NCBI GenBank assembly: GCA_018057605.1
Contig: JAGPDK010000002.1
Span: 1-36,184 of the forward strand
DNA length: 36,184 bases
From: Kofleriaceae bacterium
Lineage (GTDB): Bacteria > Myxococcota_A > Polyangia > Haliangiales > Haliangiaceae
Reading direction: 5' to 3'
The position numbers and the translations under genes were made by a program. Positions 7,443 through 15,977 of the stretch are shown here, in pieces. Position 1 is the first letter of the stretch; each line of letters begins with the position of its first letter. Under the pieces are notes generated by a model that saw only the letters and a program-made list of their open reading frames with translations, was not told the origin of the DNA and did not search any database.

Positions 7443-8170
7443 GTTGGCGCCACCGAACCGCGTGCTGTGGCAACCGCTTCATCTACGGAAAAGTGATGAT
7501 CATAAATCGCGCGGCCAACCACCACGGCCGGAATCCGGGCATCACGTAACCGCGCCAAGTCATCGAGCGAGCCGACGCCACCCGAAGCAATAACATCGCA
7601 CGACACGGCAGCCGCTAGGGTCGCAGTGGCTGCGACGTTGGGGCCAATGTGCGTGCCGTCGCGTGCGATATCGGTGTACAGCAACGCAGCTGCGCCCCAA
7701 CCACTGGCGCGTTGGCCGAGTTCAATCGCCGAAACATTGCCGCTCGCAGTCCAGCCGTCGACCGCGACGATGCCATCACGGGCATCGACCGCGATGACGA
7801 TTTGGCCAGGATACGCGCGGCACGCAGCTTCGACCAAGGCAGGCGAGCGCACGGCTGCGGTGCCCAACACTACGAACTGCGCACCCAATGCAAACACGGC
7901 GTCGATCGCTGCACGGTCGCGGATGCCGCCGCCGACTTCAACCGGGATGGGACTCGCGGCGATGATTTGCGCCAGCAGCTCGGTTTGCACTGGCGCGCCA
8001 GCAAACGCACCGTCGAGGTCAACAACATGCAGCCGGGTTACCCCAGGTCGGGCCAAGGTCACCACGAAATGCACGGGATTGTCAGAAAACACGGTGACTT
8101 GATCGCGTTTGCCTTCGCGTAAGCGCACCGCTTTGCCACCGAGCAGATCGATGGCGGGAAATACCAACAT
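7436..8170 (-). CDS. hisA: Phosphoribosylformimino-5-aminoimidazole carboxamide ribotide isomerase
   Basis: The 244-residue TIM barrel begins [17 protein letters not shown]. Catalytic D8 (acid/base) and D129 (VIAVDARDG) are present, and the phosphate sites VEVGGGIRD and VIASGGVGS are intact. It isomerises ProFAR to PRFAR, the substrate of HisF-HisH. It is coupled to both neighbours: the hisH stop and the hisA start share one base (TAATG), and its end overlaps hisF by seven bases. Confidence 0.96.
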   Translation of the reverse strand: MLVFPAIDLLGGKAVRLREGKRDQVTVFSDNPVHFVVTLARPGVTRLHVVDLDGAFAGAPVQTELLAQIIAASPIPVEVGGGIRDRAAIDAVFALGAQFVVLGTAAVRSPALVEAACRAYPGQIVIAVDARDGIVAVDGWTASGNVSAIELGQRASGWGAAALLYTDIARDGTHIGPNVAATATLAAAVSCDVIASGGVGSLDDLARLRDARIPAVVVGRAIYDHHFSVDEAVATARGSVAPTC

Positions 8171-8826
8171 TAGCTTTTGTCCTCGACGAAGTTGCGCAAC
8201 ATGGCTAAGCCAACGGTCTGACTTTTTTCAGGATGAAATTGGCACGCAAACAAATTGTCTTGGCGCACCGCCGAGCAAAACTCGCCGCCGTAGTCGGTGG
8301 TCAGCGCAATCACCTTGGCATCGCTTGGCCGAACCGCGTAGGAATGCACAAAATACACAAACGCACCGTCGGCAATGCCGCGCAGCATGGGCTCGGGCCG
8401 TGCGCGTGGCGCCGTTACGTTGGCCGCCGGCCGTTGCACTTGATTCCAGCCCATATGTGGAATTTTGAGTCCAGGACCACCACGCAAGCGCTCAACCTGC
8501 CCGGCGACGAGCCCTAACCCTGGCAAAGGCGCGGGTGCGGGGCCTTGTTCTTGGCTTTGCTCAAACAACACTTGCATGCCTAAACAGATGCCAAGATAGG
8601 ACGTGCCAGCGCGCAGCCGCTCGGTTAAAACTTCACCGAGCCCGGTTTCGGCCAGGCCGCGCATGAATGGCCCGAACGCACCTTGGCCCGGTACGACAAT
8701 TTTGTCCGCTCTTCGGACAACATCAGGATCGCGCGTCTGCACTACCGCCGCGCCGGCTGCCATCAACGCACGTGCAACCGACCGAAGGTTGCCGGAGCAA
8801 ACATCCACCAGCACGACGTTGGTCAC
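8170..8826 (-). CDS. hisH: Imidazole glycerol phosphate synthase, glutamine amidotransferase subunit
   Basis: The 218-residue class I glutamine amidotransferase has the catalytic triad C81 (YLGICLGMQ), H198 and E200 (FHPEKS). The oxyanion-region loop PGQGAF (47-52) and the GNLRSV segment (12-17) fit HisH. It releases ammonia from glutamine and channels it to HisF. An Ala/Pro-rich loop around residues 93-102 is longer than in many homologues but outside the catalytic core. Its ATG overlaps the hisB stop by four bases (ATGA). Confidence 0.96.
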   Translation of the reverse strand: MTNVVLVDVCSGNLRSVARALMAAGAAVVQTRDPDVVRRADKIVVPGQGAFGPFMRGLAETGLGEVLTERLRAGTSYLGICLGMQVLFEQSQEQGPAPAPLPGLGLVAGQVERLRGGPGLKIPHMGWNQVQRPAANVTAPRARPEPMLRGIADGAFVYFVHSYAVRPSDAKVIALTTDYGGEFCSAVRQDNLFACQFHPEKSQTVGLAMLRNFVEDKS

Positions 8827-9422
8827 ACGCTCAACGTCCCTTTGGTGGACGGCACCGCACCACCGAGCCGTGGGTCAAGCTGGGTGGCGGCGTCGCACGC
8901 CCGGGCAAATGCTTTGAAAATACACTCAATGGTGTGATGGGCATTGCCGCTGTAGTGCAGCAATACATGTAAGTTGCATTGGGCGCGGCTGGCAAAGGCG
9001 GCGAAGAATTCTTTGGCCAGCTCGCAATCAAACGTGCCGATCCATTTTCCGTCTAACCCTTTGACATTCCAGACAAAAGCCGGCCGGCCACAAAAGTCGA
9101 CAGCAACGGTGGCGAGGACTTCGTCCATCGGCAGGGTGGCGGAGCCATAACGCACCACGCCAGCTCGGTTGCCTAGCGCTTGCTCCATCGCGGAGCCCAG
9201 CGCCAAACCGATATCCTCGACGGTGTGGTGGCCATCGATTTCGATATCACCAGCCGCGCGCACGGTCAAATCGAACATGCCATGGCGGGCGAAGGCATCG
9301 AGCATGTGGGTCAAAAACGGTAGCGGTGTAACGATTTCGCGTACACCTGTGCCGTCGACACCAAGCTCCAGGGCGATTTGGGTCTCTTTCGTGTTTCGTT
9401 CGATCCGGCTTCGTCTTGGCAC
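8823..9422 (-). CDS. hisB: Imidazoleglycerol-phosphate dehydratase
   Basis: The 199-residue protein has both metal-binding histidine motifs of the family, DGHHTVEDIG and NAHHTIECIFKA, and the usual single-domain length; it is not fused to the phosphatase found in enterobacteria. It dehydrates imidazole glycerol phosphate to imidazole acetol phosphate. I chose the GTG at 9422: AAGGAG stands five bases before it, the family core starts immediately (RRSRIERNTKET), and the length is right. An ATG at 9467 would overlap the divergent lipoprotein gene. The cluster order hisB-hisH-hisA-hisF is standard; the other his genes are not in the window. Confidence 0.95.
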   Translation of the reverse strand: MPRRSRIERNTKETQIALELGVDGTGVREIVTPLPFLTHMLDAFARHGMFDLTVRAAGDIEIDGHHTVEDIGLALGSAMEQALGNRAGVVRYGSATLPMDEVLATVAVDFCGRPAFVWNVKGLDGKWIGTFDCELAKEFFAAFASRAQCNLHVLLHYSGNAHHTIECIFKAFARACDAATQLDPRLGGAVPSTKGTLSV

Positions 9423-9465
9423 CACGGCTCCTTGTATCAGCTTGGTCTCGATCGTACAAATACCC

Positions 9466-10614
9466 ATGAACTCGCGATCCTTGGGTTTTTCGTTTAGTGC
9501 GGTTTTGGCTGGTTTAGCAGCAGCGACGTTGGTTGCCAGCTGTGGTGGTTCGAGCAAAAAAGGTACGCGCAAGCCCAAGAGCAAAATCGCAATCAAAAAG
9601 CCAGGCAAAGGCAAAACCGAAGCTGACTATGCGCGCGAACGCGCCAATGCGATTCACGCCATCGTGCCTGAAGGTAGTTCGTGTTTGCCTGAAGAAAAGC
9701 TCAACCTACAAGTCGCGCTATTGGGCGAAGAAGTTGTGTTGTGCGGCAACGATACTGACGCCGAACGTGCGCTCGGCCAAATCGCTTGTTGGACCATCGA
9801 CAAAGCTACCGGCGGGCTTACCTACAAAGCCCCAGCTCCGTTGCTGGGTCGGGCCATGATGGTAAAGACCGAGGTTGGTTGTGCGCGCGGTTATTGCCCG
9901 CCAACCAAGCTGCCAGCCGGCGCAGTGCATGTTGCACATAGCACGGATGGTGCTGCTGCCGTGGTAGTGGTGGGCACCACCGCCAGCATTTTTGATGTTG
10001 CAAGCAAGCAACACAAGTTTGAATTTGATCTGGCCGCTGCTGAGCTCGCGGCCAATGCGATCAGCGGCAACGTCGTCGATATGGTGTTCGTCGGCGATAC
10101 TTTGTTTGTTGCCGCTGGTGCAACGCCATCGATGACCAAGGTTTGGATGTTCAAAACTGACGGCAAAGGCTTGGGGCCGGTGGGCTCGCCGAATCCAAAA
10201 GAAAAAGATCCGATTTCAGTTCATGCCGGTTCGTTGTCGGTGCTCGATGCTGATCACGTTGGCTTATCGGAAGCCGGCATGTCGGCGCTGTACAGCATCG
10301 AAGTTTCGACGGGCAAACGCACCAAGTTGGTGCGCAAGTTGCCGAAGTTCAGCTGCACGCCAAAAGAGTTGGCTGCGTATTGGTCGATGGCTGGCAGCGA
10401 AGTTGCAGCCAAGTGCAAGAACACCGTCGACTCGGCGATGGGGCCGTTTATTGGCGCTGATTTCATCGCTGGTAAAAAAGCTATGTTGGGGTCGCTGCGC
10501 GGTAGTCGTCGAGGTGAATTGGTGGTGCTCGACCTAAAAACCCTCGCTGAAAAGACCACGATCAAGCTCAAAGTTTGCAGCTCCGATGGTGAGCCGTCCG
10601 CAGCGACCGAATAA
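9466..10614 (+). CDS. Lipoprotein of unknown function, possible beta-propeller
   Basis: The 382-residue protein has a signal peptide and the lipobox VASC (lipidated Cys26), followed by a Lys/Gly-rich linker (30-50). The body has repeated hydrophobic strands separated by glycine and aspartate turns (AAVVVVGTTASIFDVAS, VDMVFVGDTLFVAAG, RGELVVLDLKTL). These look like propeller blades, but no named family was recognised. Cys residues at 58, 84 and in the segment VGCARGYC suggest disulphides. The ATG is 43 bases from the divergent hisB start. TACAAA five bases upstream could be a -10 box, and no ribosome binding site is seen. The function is unknown. Confidence 0.7.
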   Translation: MNSRSLGFSFSAVLAGLAAATLVASCGGSSKKGTRKPKSKIAIKKPGKGKTEADYARERANAIHAIVPEGSSCLPEEKLNLQVALLGEEVVLCGNDTDAERALGQIACWTIDKATGGLTYKAPAPLLGRAMMVKTEVGCARGYCPPTKLPAGAVHVAHSTDGAAAVVVVGTTASIFDVASKQHKFEFDLAAAELAANAISGNVVDMVFVGDTLFVAAGATPSMTKVWMFKTDGKGLGPVGSPNPKEKDPISVHAGSLSVLDADHVGLSEAGMSALYSIEVSTGKRTKLVRKLPKFSCTPKELAAYWSMAGSEVAAKCKNTVDSAMGPFIGADFIAGKKAMLGSLRGSRRGELVVLDLKTLAEKTTIKLKVCSSDGEPSAATE

Positions 10615-10733
10615 GCGGCTCGCGATTCACTTAGGCCAAGCCGCGTGCGAACCAGCCGTCGCGGCCGTCCGCAGCCACAGCTTTTCGCCCGGATGCGAAG
10701 GTGTGGGTTCTCCAATCGCGGTATACCTACGCG

Positions 10734-11417
10734 ATGAGCGGCAGCAACGAAGCCTCCACGATTACGTTTGTTTCTAACGGTGAGCCGATTGTCGGTGCCT
10801 TGGCCACACCGGCCGGTGAGCAGCGCGTTGGCGGTATTGTTGTGGTGCATGAGTGGTGGGGGCTGACTTCGCACATTCGCGATATTGCCGGCCGCTGGGC
10901 CGCCGCTGGCTTTGTCGCGCTCGCCCCGGACTTGTATCGCGGCGAAGTTGCCGTCGATGCTGAGCGTGCGCAGCAGTTGATGACCGCATTGCCGCGTGAA
11001 CGTGCCATGGCAGATATCGCAGCGACGGTCGCTACGTTGCGGGCCCATCCGCGTTGCAACGGCAACGTGATTATCACCGGGTATTGTATGGGTGGTTCGC
11101 TGGCGCTGCGGGCCGCATGTGAGGTGCGAGGCCTGGTTGGTGTCGTGCCGTTCTACGGAATTCCGGGCCCGGCGCAGTGGCAGGCGGTCGAAGCGCCGGT
11201 GATGATGCATGTGGCGAGCCGCGACGAGTGGGTAACGCCGGCCGCTGCCCACGCGCTGCAACGTACGCTGCACGACCTCGGGAAGACCTGTGAGGTCCAT
11301 GTGTACCAAGCGGATCACGCATTTTGTAACGACAGCCGGCCGCGCGTGTATCAAGCGGCCGAAGCTGCGCTAGCGTGGGACCGCACCATTGCGTTTGCTC
11401 GGACTCAAACCGCGTAG
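10734..11417 (+). CDS. Dienelactone hydrolase family protein
   Basis: The 227-residue alpha/beta hydrolase has a cysteine nucleophile: C118 in GYCMGG, D164 in ASRDEW and H195 in ADHAFCN make the triad, and E40 in VVHEWWGL is the residue that activates the Cys in this family. The fold and length match carboxymethylenebutenolidase-like enzymes, which hydrolyse cyclic enol esters, although many members have other ester substrates. The ATG at 10734 has no ribosome binding site; a TATACC box ends six bases upstream. The next gene starts three bases after the stop, so the two probably form an operon. Confidence 0.88.
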   Translation: MSGSNEASTITFVSNGEPIVGALATPAGEQRVGGIVVVHEWWGLTSHIRDIAGRWAAAGFVALAPDLYRGEVAVDAERAQQLMTALPRERAMADIAATVATLRAHPRCNGNVIITGYCMGGSLALRAACEVRGLVGVVPFYGIPGPAQWQAVEAPVMMHVASRDEWVTPAAAHALQRTLHDLGKTCEVHVYQADHAFCNDSRPRVYQAAEAALAWDRTIAFARTQTA

Positions 11418-11419
11418 TC

Positions 11420-12976
11420 GTGGCGGACTCAACGGGCTCAACGGCCGCGACGGCACCGTCGGAGCCAGCGCACCCACCCGGATCGGCGCTGGCAACGTCG
11501 AACGCCGCGGCCGACGCGTATGTCGAGGCTAGCGCTGATGTGGCGTCGCGCTTCGAATACTACAAACAAAAAGTTGGCTTGGTGGCGGGGCCGCTGTTGG
11601 CACTGATGGTGTGGTATTGGTCAACGACCAAAGCGCCGGCGTTACCGGCGCTGATGGCGTTATGCGTGACCTGGTGGATCACCGAAGCGTTGCCTGCCGC
11701 TGTGGTCGCGCTTTTTGCAGCGGTGGGGGCCGTGCTCACTGGGCTTGCATCACCGACGCAAGCGTTTGGCAGTTTTGGCAAGCCGCAACTGTTCTTGTTT
11801 GTCGGTTCGTTCTTCATCGCCGAAGCAATGCGCATTCATGGCCTCGGCGAACGCATGGCGCGATCGCTGATGAGTGTCGCGCGCGGTCGCTTGTCGCTGT
11901 TGGTGATGCTCGGCCTCACCGCGTTTTTGTTGTCGATGGCGATGTCGAACGCCGCGGCCACCGCCATTGTTTTGCCGATCGCGCTTTCGGCTGCGGGCCC
12001 CAGTGATCGAAAATTTCAAGCAGCCGTCGTGCTAATGGTGGCGTGGGCGGCATCGGTCGGAGGTTTGGGCACGCCGGTGGGCACGCCGCCGAATCTTTTT
12101 GGGATTGCGGCGTTACGGCAACACGGCTTGGATCTCGGATTTGTCGAGTGGATGGCCATGGGGGTACCGATTGGCCTGGTGATGATGTTGGCGCTGGTGC
12201 TGGTATTGGCGTGGTTCTTTGGCGTCAAGCGCGGCATGAGTTTGCCGGATCAGCTGCACCGCGCGCCACGGCGTTGGCAAGTCGGCGAGTACTCGGTGGT
12301 CGTGGTTGTTGGGCTCGCGGTGCTAGGTTGGTTGTTGCCGAGTATTGTCGAGGCTGTGTCGAGTCAGGTTGGGCCTGGCAGCGCAGCAATGTGGATGCGG
12401 ACCCATCTGACTGAAGAAGTTGTCGCGGTGATTGCCGGGGCGTTGTTGTTCATTTTGCCTGGTGGGCGTCGCGGCGTGGGCGGCGGCAAGCGGCCGGCGC
12501 TGACCTGGAGTGAAGCGACCCAGATTGATTGGGGCGTAATTCTACTTTTCGGTGGTGGCATCCTGCTCGGTAATTTAGCGAACTCGACCGGGTTATCTGC
12601 CGAGTGGGGCCGATCGCTGGTAGCGCTTACTTCCGCCCATTCAACATGGGGCATCGTCGCGCTGTGCACGGGCATTGCAATTGTGTTGTCTGAAGTCACC
12701 AGCAACACGGCTACGGCTACGTTGATGGCGCCGCTGGCGGCCGATCTCGCTCACGCTGCTGGCGCTGCGCCGATTCCGGCGGTACTTGGGGCGACGCTTG
12801 GCGCTAGTTTCGGCTTTATGATGCCAATTTCAACCGCGCCGAATGCCTTGGCCTATGCCACCGGCACGGTGTCGATGGGGCAGATGATGCGCACCGGTAT
12901 TGTATTTGATATCGTTGGGTTCGTGTTGATCGTTGGCGGCCTGCGAATTATTTGTCCGCTGATGGGCTGGATGTAA
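11420..12976 (+). CDS. DASS/SLC13 family anion transporter
   Basis: The 518-residue inner-membrane protein has about 11-12 hydrophobic segments beginning near residue 45. The two DASS signature turns that bind sodium and substrate are present: MSNAAATAIVLPI in the first half and TSNTATATLMAPL in the second. GTPVGTPPN and ISTAPNALAYATG are the matching helical hairpin sequences. Homologues import dicarboxylates, citrate or sulfate with sodium; the substrate is not predictable here. The N-terminus is a 40-residue Ala/Thr/Ser-rich cytoplasmic tail. I chose the GTG at 11420, three bases after the hydrolase stop. Earlier in-frame starts would overlap that gene. Pairing with an esterase suggests uptake or use of organic acids. 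Confidence 0.9.
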   Translation: MADSTGSTAATAPSEPAHPPGSALATSNAAADAYVEASADVASRFEYYKQKVGLVAGPLLALMVWYWSTTKAPALPALMALCVTWWITEALPAAVVALFAAVGAVLTGLASPTQAFGSFGKPQLFLFVGSFFIAEAMRIHGLGERMARSLMSVARGRLSLLVMLGLTAFLLSMAMSNAAATAIVLPIALSAAGPSDRKFQAAVVLMVAWAASVGGLGTPVGTPPNLFGIAALRQHGLDLGFVEWMAMGVPIGLVMMLALVLVLAWFFGVKRGMSLPDQLHRAPRRWQVGEYSVVVVVGLAVLGWLLPSIVEAVSSQVGPGSAAMWMRTHLTEEVVAVIAGALLFILPGGRRGVGGGKRPALTWSEATQIDWGVILLFGGGILLGNLANSTGLSAEWGRSLVALTSAHSTWGIVALCTGIAIVLSEVTSNTATATLMAPLAADLAHAAGAAPIPAVLGATLGASFGFMMPISTAPNALAYATGTVSMGQMMRTGIVFDIVGFVLIVGGLRIICPLMGWM

Positions 12977-13009
12977 CGTGTCGGCGTGGGCTGGTGTAAA
13001 ACGTAAATG

Positions 13010-13669
13010 TTAGCCAACCGCTTCGGCGTAGGTCATCACTAGATACATCACGGCTTCGTCGGTGCCTGGGTTGCGATACGCATGCGGCGCATCGGCTTCA
13101 AACAGTACCGCGTCGCCGGCTTCCAGGCGAAACACGCCATCGATGGTTTCGATCTCCAAGGAGCCAGCGGTTAGCGCTAGGTTTTCACTGGTGCCGGGTG
13201 CGTGCGCTTCGGCGCGCTCTTCGCCGCCTGCGGCTAAGCGAAGTTCGTAAAATTCAACACGGCGCGGTCCGTCGAAGGGAAACAACGCGCGTGATGAAAA
13301 GGACCGATTGTGGCTGGTGAGTAATTTGCCTTCGGTTGCGCGGAGTACTTGTGGGCCACTCGCGGCGCGAACCGAAATAAGTGCTGAGAAGGTGACTTGT
13401 AATGCCCGCGCGATTTTCCACAATACATTGATCGTCGGCGCACTTTGCCCAAGCTCAATTTGCCCCAACATGGCGCGGCTCACCCCTGAAAGTTGCGCTA
13501 GCGCTTCGAGGGAAAGTTTACGTTGGCCGCGCAGCCGGCGTAAATTGCCGCCGACCACTGGTGCTAAGTCGGTGGCTTGAGGGGCGGAGGTCGCCGTCAT
13601 TGCGGAAGCGGGACTTTTTGCAGCCTTGGCTTGGCCGGCCCGGCGCACCGGCTTTTTCTTGTCAGTCAC
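13010..13669 (-). CDS. XRE-family regulator with C-terminal cupin
   Basis: The 219-residue protein starts with a Lys/Ala-rich tail, then an XRE helix-turn-helix (LRRLRGQRKLSLEAL, then LSGVSRAMLGQIELG). A C-terminal cupin barrel has the conserved turn DGVFRLEAGDAVLFEADAPHAYRN. This layout is typical of one-component repressors that sense a small molecule or metal in the cupin. The gene converges on the DASS transporter, 33 bases away. I chose the GTG at 13669, because a TATCGT box lies eight bases upstream. The reading frame is open up to 13771, but the added Arg/Cys-rich part looks non-coding. An internal ATG at 13600 is a shorter alternative. Confidence 0.85.
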   Translation of the reverse strand: MTDKKKPVRRAGQAKAAKSPASAMTATSAPQATDLAPVVGGNLRRLRGQRKLSLEALAQLSGVSRAMLGQIELGQSAPTINVLWKIARALQVTFSALISVRAASGPQVLRATEGKLLTSHNRSFSSRALFPFDGPRRVEFYELRLAAGGEERAEAHAPGTSENLALTAGSLEIETIDGVFRLEAGDAVLFEADAPHAYRNPGTDEAVMYLVMTYAEAVG

Positions 13670-13976
13670 AGGCCGCAACGATACCTGAGACTCCGCAACG
13701 GATGCTACCGCCTTCGGCCGATGAATGATTGACGAACATCGTGCGCGGCAACGCGTGGTCGCTGCCCGCACGCTCGTGGTGCGTTGCAGCCCGCAGGGTA
13801 TTTGGTGTGCGCGGGTTATGTGTGCGCACGCGCGCAGCTGTGTTGTGTGGCCACCACATCACCCGCTTGCACACGTCCGAGCGCGTCGTGAGACCATATT
13901 TGGCTTGGCGCGATGTTTGCTGTGTGTAGGTTTGTGACTGCGAGGCTTCAATCTTGAGCAGCACAGAGAGACATTT

Positions 13977-14711
13977 ATGCAAATATTTTCGCGAATTCTA
14001 TTCTTAGCCGCTTTAGTTGTGGGCCCATCAATCGCGTTGGCCGATGAGCCGGTGCCGCCGCCAACTGGTAACGAAGGCTCCGATACGCCAACGGCCGAAG
14101 GCACGCCAGGCAAGGTCGCTTCACCTACCGCGCCATCCTCGCTACCAGCTCCGCAATCCGATGACGATGTGCAACCGCAAGTTGCATCGCCAGGCATGCC
14201 CGCGGGTGGCATCGTGAGCCAAGCCGGCGTCGGTGGCGTGATTGGTTACGGCCGCGCAGGTGTACTTGAACTCGGAGGTTCGGCCGGGTTCACCGTCGCG
14301 ACCGACTATCGCAACTTGAACTTTGCGCCAACGATCGGCTGGTTCGTCGCGGACAACCTAGAACTTAGTGGAATCGTCAGTGTGTCGAACATCAAGTCGG
14401 GCGACGCTTCGACGACATTGTGGTCGACCTTGATTGAGCCAAGTTACCACTTGCCGATCAATCGCTCGCTGTTTGTCTTTTTAGGTCTTGGCGTCGGCGC
14501 ATCACATGTGACCGGCGCAGGCACTGGGTTTGCTGTTGCACCGCGCATCGGCACCAACTTCATGATCGGGCGCTCGGGCATCTTGAGTCCATCGATATCG
14601 TACCAGTACACCACCATGGATGTGCCAACCTCAGGTGGCGCGGGTGCAGTTACGACGGTGGCCTTAACCAGCGCAGTGCAGTTTAATGTTGGCTACACTG
14701 TAATGTGGTGA
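13977..14711 (+). CDS. Outer-membrane beta-barrel protein
   Basis: The 244-residue protein has a clear signal peptide (about residues 1-22, ending IALA, then DEP) and a Pro/Thr/Ser-rich linker (24-75). From about residue 85 short alternating strands follow (IGYGRAGVLELGGSAGFTVA, FAPTIGWFVADNLELSGIVSVS, LFVFLGLGVGASHV). It ends YTVMW, an aromatic C-terminus typical of barrels recognised by the BAM machinery. It resembles OmpA-like eight-stranded barrels without a periplasmic domain. The ATG follows GAGAGA at a usable distance. The upstream 200 bp, shared with the divergent XRE-cupin gene, are rich in GC palindromes. Confidence 0.75.
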   Translation: MQIFSRILFLAALVVGPSIALADEPVPPPTGNEGSDTPTAEGTPGKVASPTAPSSLPAPQSDDDVQPQVASPGMPAGGIVSQAGVGGVIGYGRAGVLELGGSAGFTVATDYRNLNFAPTIGWFVADNLELSGIVSVSNIKSGDASTTLWSTLIEPSYHLPINRSLFVFLGLGVGASHVTGAGTGFAVAPRIGTNFMIGRSGILSPSISYQYTTMDVPTSGGAGAVTTVALTSAVQFNVGYTVMW

Positions 14712-14886
14712 GCGCTCGACACGGGGCATATGACAATTTGTCGCAGCGCTGTTGCTGGGCCAAGACCTTACTTGCCGGAGCTAGAATTCGGCGGCCAAGC
14801 GTTCGGTGCTGTTGTCAAAATTCGCCGCGGCTGTGACCGTCGCAGATTTTGCGGACACTCCCTGTGAAACCTGCTACAGCTTTTGA

Positions 14887-15300
14887 ATGTTGAAAAAAGC
14901 GCTCGTCTCGTTGGTTATTTTTGCAGGTGCGTGCTCGAACAACTCCGATACGTCGGCGACTAGCTCGGCTGGGATTGCGCCAGCGGCAGCGGCGACGCCG
15001 GCGAAAGCCGCCAAAGATCCTGCGACCGCACGCAAGCTGATTGCTGCGGGCGCCGTCGTACTTGATGTTCGTTCCGTCGAGGAATACAACCGAGAGCATT
15101 TACCGCAAGCGCCCAATATCCCGGTGGCAGACTTTGCCCGCCGCATTGGCGAAGTCGATAAGCTGGTCGGTGGCGACAAGAGCAAACCCGTGGTGGTGTA
15201 TTGCGCCTCGGGCCACCGTGCGACGACAGCGAAAGCCCAGCTCGAAGCCGCCGGCTACAGCAACGTGGTTAATGGCGCAGGCTACGACGATCTGCGCTGA
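14887..15300 (+). CDS. Rhodanese-domain lipoprotein
   Basis: The 137-residue protein has a short signal peptide with lipobox FAGAC (lipidated Cys16), an Ala/Thr linker, and a single rhodanese domain (about 45-135). DVRSVEEYNREHLP (60-73) is the first conserved block. The active-site loop is C106-A-S-G-H-R111, so the sulfur-accepting cysteine is present; the loop form CxSGxR is typical of single-domain rhodaneses. It should sit in the periplasm or on the outer membrane and may take part in sulfur transfer or thiol redox handling. TACAGC six bases before the ATG may be a -10 box. Confidence 0.88.
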   Translation: MLKKALVSLVIFAGACSNNSDTSATSSAGIAPAAAATPAKAAKDPATARKLIAAGAVVLDVRSVEEYNREHLPQAPNIPVADFARRIGEVDKLVGGDKSKPVVVYCASGHRATTAKAQLEAAGYSNVVNGAGYDDLR

Positions 15301-15359
15301 GCATTTTTGCACCGGTCGGTGGTTATTCCGACGATGAATCGGCCAGCACAGTTGCAGGC

Positions 15360-15857
15360 CTAGGTTACCTGGGCAAAGACAACCACCTGATTTTTCCCAA
15401 ACGTCTTTGCACAACTTGGGCAGGTCGCGTAGAAGAAATATAGTTGCTGTAGTTTTCGCTCATGGCTTTGAACGACCTTTTCCATCTCGGCAATCCATGA
15501 GCCGATGTTTCGAAACGGGCCGGTGAATACTTTGGTCATGAAGGTACCCGATAAGTATTCCATGTGCATGTTCGGTACTTCGCGATCGGTAGCCATAAAA
15601 ATGTCTGCGCCCCACGGCGATACTTCTTCGACGAGCCATAGCGGCTCTTCAGCATAGGCCTGGGCTTTTTCAATGGCCGCGTGATCGCGCGTCATAACCG
15701 AGCCGAAGTTTAATGGAATATGCAAAAACTCACGAATGTGGTCTTTGGCGAAGGGCTTGTCTTTCCACACAAACTCTTGATTTTCCCAGCGCGCTTCGTC
15801 TAGTCGTGCACAGCAGCCGGTTTCTTTGTTGTCGTATTTCGTGTCCGCTAATTTCAT
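15360..15857 (-). CDS. Conserved small protein with C-terminal CPxC motif
   Basis: The 165-residue cytoplasmic-type protein belongs to a widespread family that is often labelled hydrolase, although I know of no proven activity. Conserved blocks are TGCCARLD (13-20), FLHIPLNFGSVMTR (44-57), SPWGADIFMATDREV (80-94), SGTFMTKVFTGPF (103-115) and YATCPSCAKTFGKN (143-156). The CPSC motif (Cys146, Cys149) and the CC pair (15-16) could bind metal or act as redox thiols. The ATG at 15857 follows GGAGGG, a strong ribosome binding site. An upstream extension to 15935 is possible but lacks support. Confidence 0.8.
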   Translation of the reverse strand: MKLADTKYDNKETGCCARLDEARWENQEFVWKDKPFAKDHIREFLHIPLNFGSVMTRDHAAIEKAQAYAEEPLWLVEEVSPWGADIFMATDREVPNMHMEYLSGTFMTKVFTGPFRNIGSWIAEMEKVVQSHERKLQQLYFFYATCPSCAKTFGKNQVVVFAQVT

Positions 15858-15977
15858 CCTACCCTCCAGGTTCAAAAAGATGATGGTTTGCAACCTGCGA
15901 GCATAAATAGACCACGATATATCTGGACTGTACATCGTTTCGCCAACGGCTCCGGAGGCCGAGCTGCTACAACGCGT

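Noticed and set aside
10254-11354. Long minus-strand open frame of 366 codons opposite the lipoprotein and dienelactone hydrolase genes
   Set aside because: The plus strand has clear hydrolase triad motifs here; the minus frame has no domain and reflects codon bias.
13772-13976. GC palindromes between the XRE-cupin gene and the barrel protein gene, thought of as operators
   Set aside because: The region is generally alternating GC and TG-rich; no clear, symmetric site with the expected spacing could be singled out.
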